DNA from: an uncultured Eubacteriales bacterium | GTDB taxonomy: Bacteria; Bacillota; Clostridia; Lachnospirales; Lachnospiraceae | Length of the DNA: 6,754 nucleotides | Reading direction: 5' to 3' | Assembly: GCA_900313775.1 (NCBI GenBank) | Contig: OMSP01000200.1 | Coordinates: 1 to 6,754 of the forward strand | In this document: positions 5,239-6,754 of the stretch, piece by piece | How the letters are laid out: each line of letters begins with the position of its first letter | Numbering within the stretch: position 1 is the first letter of the stretch | Position numbers and translations under genes: made by a program | Notes under the pieces: generated by a model | The model's input: only the letters and a program-made list of their open reading frames with translations | Database searches by the model: none | Told to the model about the DNA's origin: nothing

Positions 5239-6749
5239 GCATGCACATAACATGAGGCTTCGGCGTGCATATCAACTGCCGCTTCAAGTACCGGTTCACT
5301 GTGATGTTCAGAGTCATATTTGTATTCTTTTATGGGGTTGAACCAAAGGTGGCTCTTGGAAACCAGTTTGCAGGAGTCGGAAATATCTTCGCGGACCCTT
5401 GCCTTGTATTGGATGACTCCGCTTACACCCACGCCAAATGTCCCGGTATTGATTCCGTTTTTGGCAATCGCATCAACCAGCTTTCTGCCGGCTACGTCAG
5501 GTATTGCATATAGGATGGTCGTATCCGGGATATACTCCAGGCCTTCCGGCAATTCATCGCGAAAAGTGACATATCCTATATCATTGTAGTGATTGTTTAT
5601 CATTTTTATGCGGAAGGTCAGGATATCACCCGGCCTTACAGATACACGATCAGAGTAGTTCTTCCTGTCAACGGATACTGTGCGTTCGAAAAACACCTGG
5701 CGAATTGGCTTAACGCGGAACTCAAATACAATTCGGCCGCTGAATGCTAATCCGGCAGGGACAACACCGCTCAGCTTGTTATATCCGATATAATCGCCTG
5801 TCGTAAACAGTTCAGTGCCCAGAATAGTACCACTTAATTTACCATAGTTATAGATTTTGGCAGTTGCAGGCTTGTACTCGATGATTGCATCGAACGGGCA
5901 GCAGAGTGCGATCTGGTCCCATACGCTGCTGTATTCAGTTTCGACGCTTGAAATATCTGCCTGCAGTATTTCTGCTTTATTTGCAGTGAGTTTGTCGGGG
6001 AGTTTAACGGAAACCTTTACTTTTTGCGCCAATCCTTTTCCGCTGCCGTTTGTATTAGGGAGGGCATCATTGTTATAGATCATCTCAACAGTATAGCTGT
6101 TCCCCGGCATAACTGTATAAAAATGGTCTTCTTCACTATGCATAGGATCATTAATGCTGAGGAAATGACGTTCGTCTCCGTATATCGGACTGTCGATTAC
6201 GGAGTTAAATACAGGATGATCCGGGCACTCGTCAAAATAGTACCCGCTCCGCGCAGGTCCCCAGTTCTCACCTTCCACATAGCGGAACTGGTCCCTGCAT
6301 GCATCCAGTTTACTGCTGCCGATCAGCTGTTGGATGATCTCTTTTGCAGAGACATTGACACCGTTAACTTTCTGCTTAGTGTTGAGGATCATCCGAAGTC
6401 CGCCGGATACATCTGATTCATCGAGTTTAATTGTCAGGAACGGAAGACCGTCTTCGTCAGTGTCTTTATCATCCATTCGCTTCTTCATCTCAGAGTCGGC
6501 CGCATAGATCTCATCTTTGCAATAGGCGGATTTTACGGATGCGTTCGATTGCATGAAGATAAACGCACGGCAGATCTGTATTTTGTCCGCGAGCTCATCT
6601 CTCCAGTCATTTCCGATGTGCAGACCCTCATCATACCAGACGTGATATCCGTTGTTCTGCAGCAATTCTATGATCGGATAAACGGTTTCTCTGTCAGCAT
6701 GGGCGTAGCTTACAAATATAAAGGGCTGATCTCCGGTGTAGGCTTTCAT
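5235..6749 (-). CDS. TIR-domain protein fused to DUF11-like beta modules (504 aa)
   Basis: Residues 8-145 are a bacterial TIR domain: FIFVSYAHAD (10-19, box 1), GYHVWYDEG (34-42), W49 with RDEL, and S74-AYCKDEI with E80 at the position of the catalytic glutamate of NAD-cleaving TIRs (SARM1 E642 equivalent). NADase activity is therefore plausible. Residues about 160-348 form a beta-rich module with 'GDERHFLSI' (191-199), 'YTVEMIYNNDALPN' (219-232) and 'GSGKGLAQ' (235-242). From memory this resembles modules on surface proteins of Gram-positive bacteria. Residues 352-470 resemble DUF11 repeats: 'VRPGDILTFRIKMINN' (371-386), 'FRDELPEGLEYIPDT' (396-410). No signal peptide, membrane segment or sorting signal is seen, so the whole protein should be cytoplasmic. 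The ATG lies five bases from the window edge; the frame stays open to the edge and the ribosome binding site is out of view, so the start rests on the usual TIR N-terminus. It is probably cotranscribed with the downstream peptidase gene. Confidence 0.9.
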   Translation of the reverse strand: MKAYTGDQPFIFVSYAHADRETVYPIIELLQNNGYHVWYDEGLHIGNDWRDELADKIQICRAFIFMQSNASVKSAYCKDEIYAADSEMKKRMDDKDTDEDGLPFLTIKLDESDVSGGLRMILNTKQKVNGVNVSAKEIIQQLIGSSKLDACRDQFRYVEGENWGPARSGYYFDECPDHPVFNSVIDSPIYGDERHFLSINDPMHSEEDHFYTVMPGNSYTVEMIYNNDALPNTNGSGKGLAQKVKVSVKLPDKLTANKAEILQADISSVETEYSSVWDQIALCCPFDAIIEYKPATAKIYNYGKLSGTILGTELFTTGDYIGYNKLSGVVPAGLAFSGRIVFEFRVKPIRQVFFERTVSVDRKNYSDRVSVRPGDILTFRIKMINNHYNDIGYVTFRDELPEGLEYIPDTTILYAIPDVAGRKLVDAIAKNGINTGTFGVGVSGVIQYKARVREDISDSCKLVSKSHLWFNPIKEYKYDSEHHSEPVLEAAVDMHAEASCYVHA

Positions 6750-6754
6750 TGGAA

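Noticed and set aside
6024..6416. A 130-codon plus-strand open frame opposite the TIR gene
   Set aside because: It is a shadow of the TIR protein's coding strand with no ribosome binding site and no recognisable product.

Overview
The window most resembles mid-GC accessory DNA of a Clostridia-type Firmicute, probably a gut Lachnospiraceae or Ruminococcaceae relative. The support is strong AAGGAG/GGAGG ribosome binding sites, a sigma-A-like promoter, and the family style of the proteins: a Ser/Thr kinase with TPR and beta-propeller regions, and a TIR protein beginning 'MKAYTGDQPFIFVSYAHAD'. The taxonomic assignment is inference. No tRNA, rRNA, transposase, integrase or CRISPR array is visible.

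Layout. The left edge (1-245) holds a 7-bp inverted repeat, a good TTGCAA-N17-TATAAT promoter and the orphan C-terminal end of an M13 (neprilysin/PepO-type) metallopeptidase, which ends at 211. A large plus-strand gene (246-4049) then encodes a 1267-residue cytoplasmic Hanks-type kinase with TPRs, a beta-propeller-like sensor region split by a helical segment, and a small C-terminal PH-like domain. A GC-rich hairpin with a T tract (4056-4093) ends it. Two minus-strand genes converge on it. One (4109-5110) is a 333-residue membrane-anchored protein with an HExxH zinc-peptidase motif. Upstream of it (5235-6749) is a 504-residue TIR-domain protein fused to beta-rich modules usually seen on surface proteins (DUF11-like). 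The 124-bp spacer between the two is largely a compact tandem-repeat array: five 11-bp units followed by two perfect 21-bp units, the last of which contains the TIR gene's stop codon.

How the genes could work together. The TIR gene and the peptidase gene are co-oriented and could be one transcript, although the repeat array may carry its own regulatory site. The kinase is transcribed from the opposite direction. A plausible but unproven reading is an intracellular signalling or conflict module: a kinase with a large sensor scaffold, a membrane peptidase, and a TIR effector retaining the glutamate expected of NAD-cleaving TIRs. The three genes may equally be a chance neighbourhood in an accessory island. 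The M13 remnant at the left edge suggests that recombination or decay has happened at that boundary.
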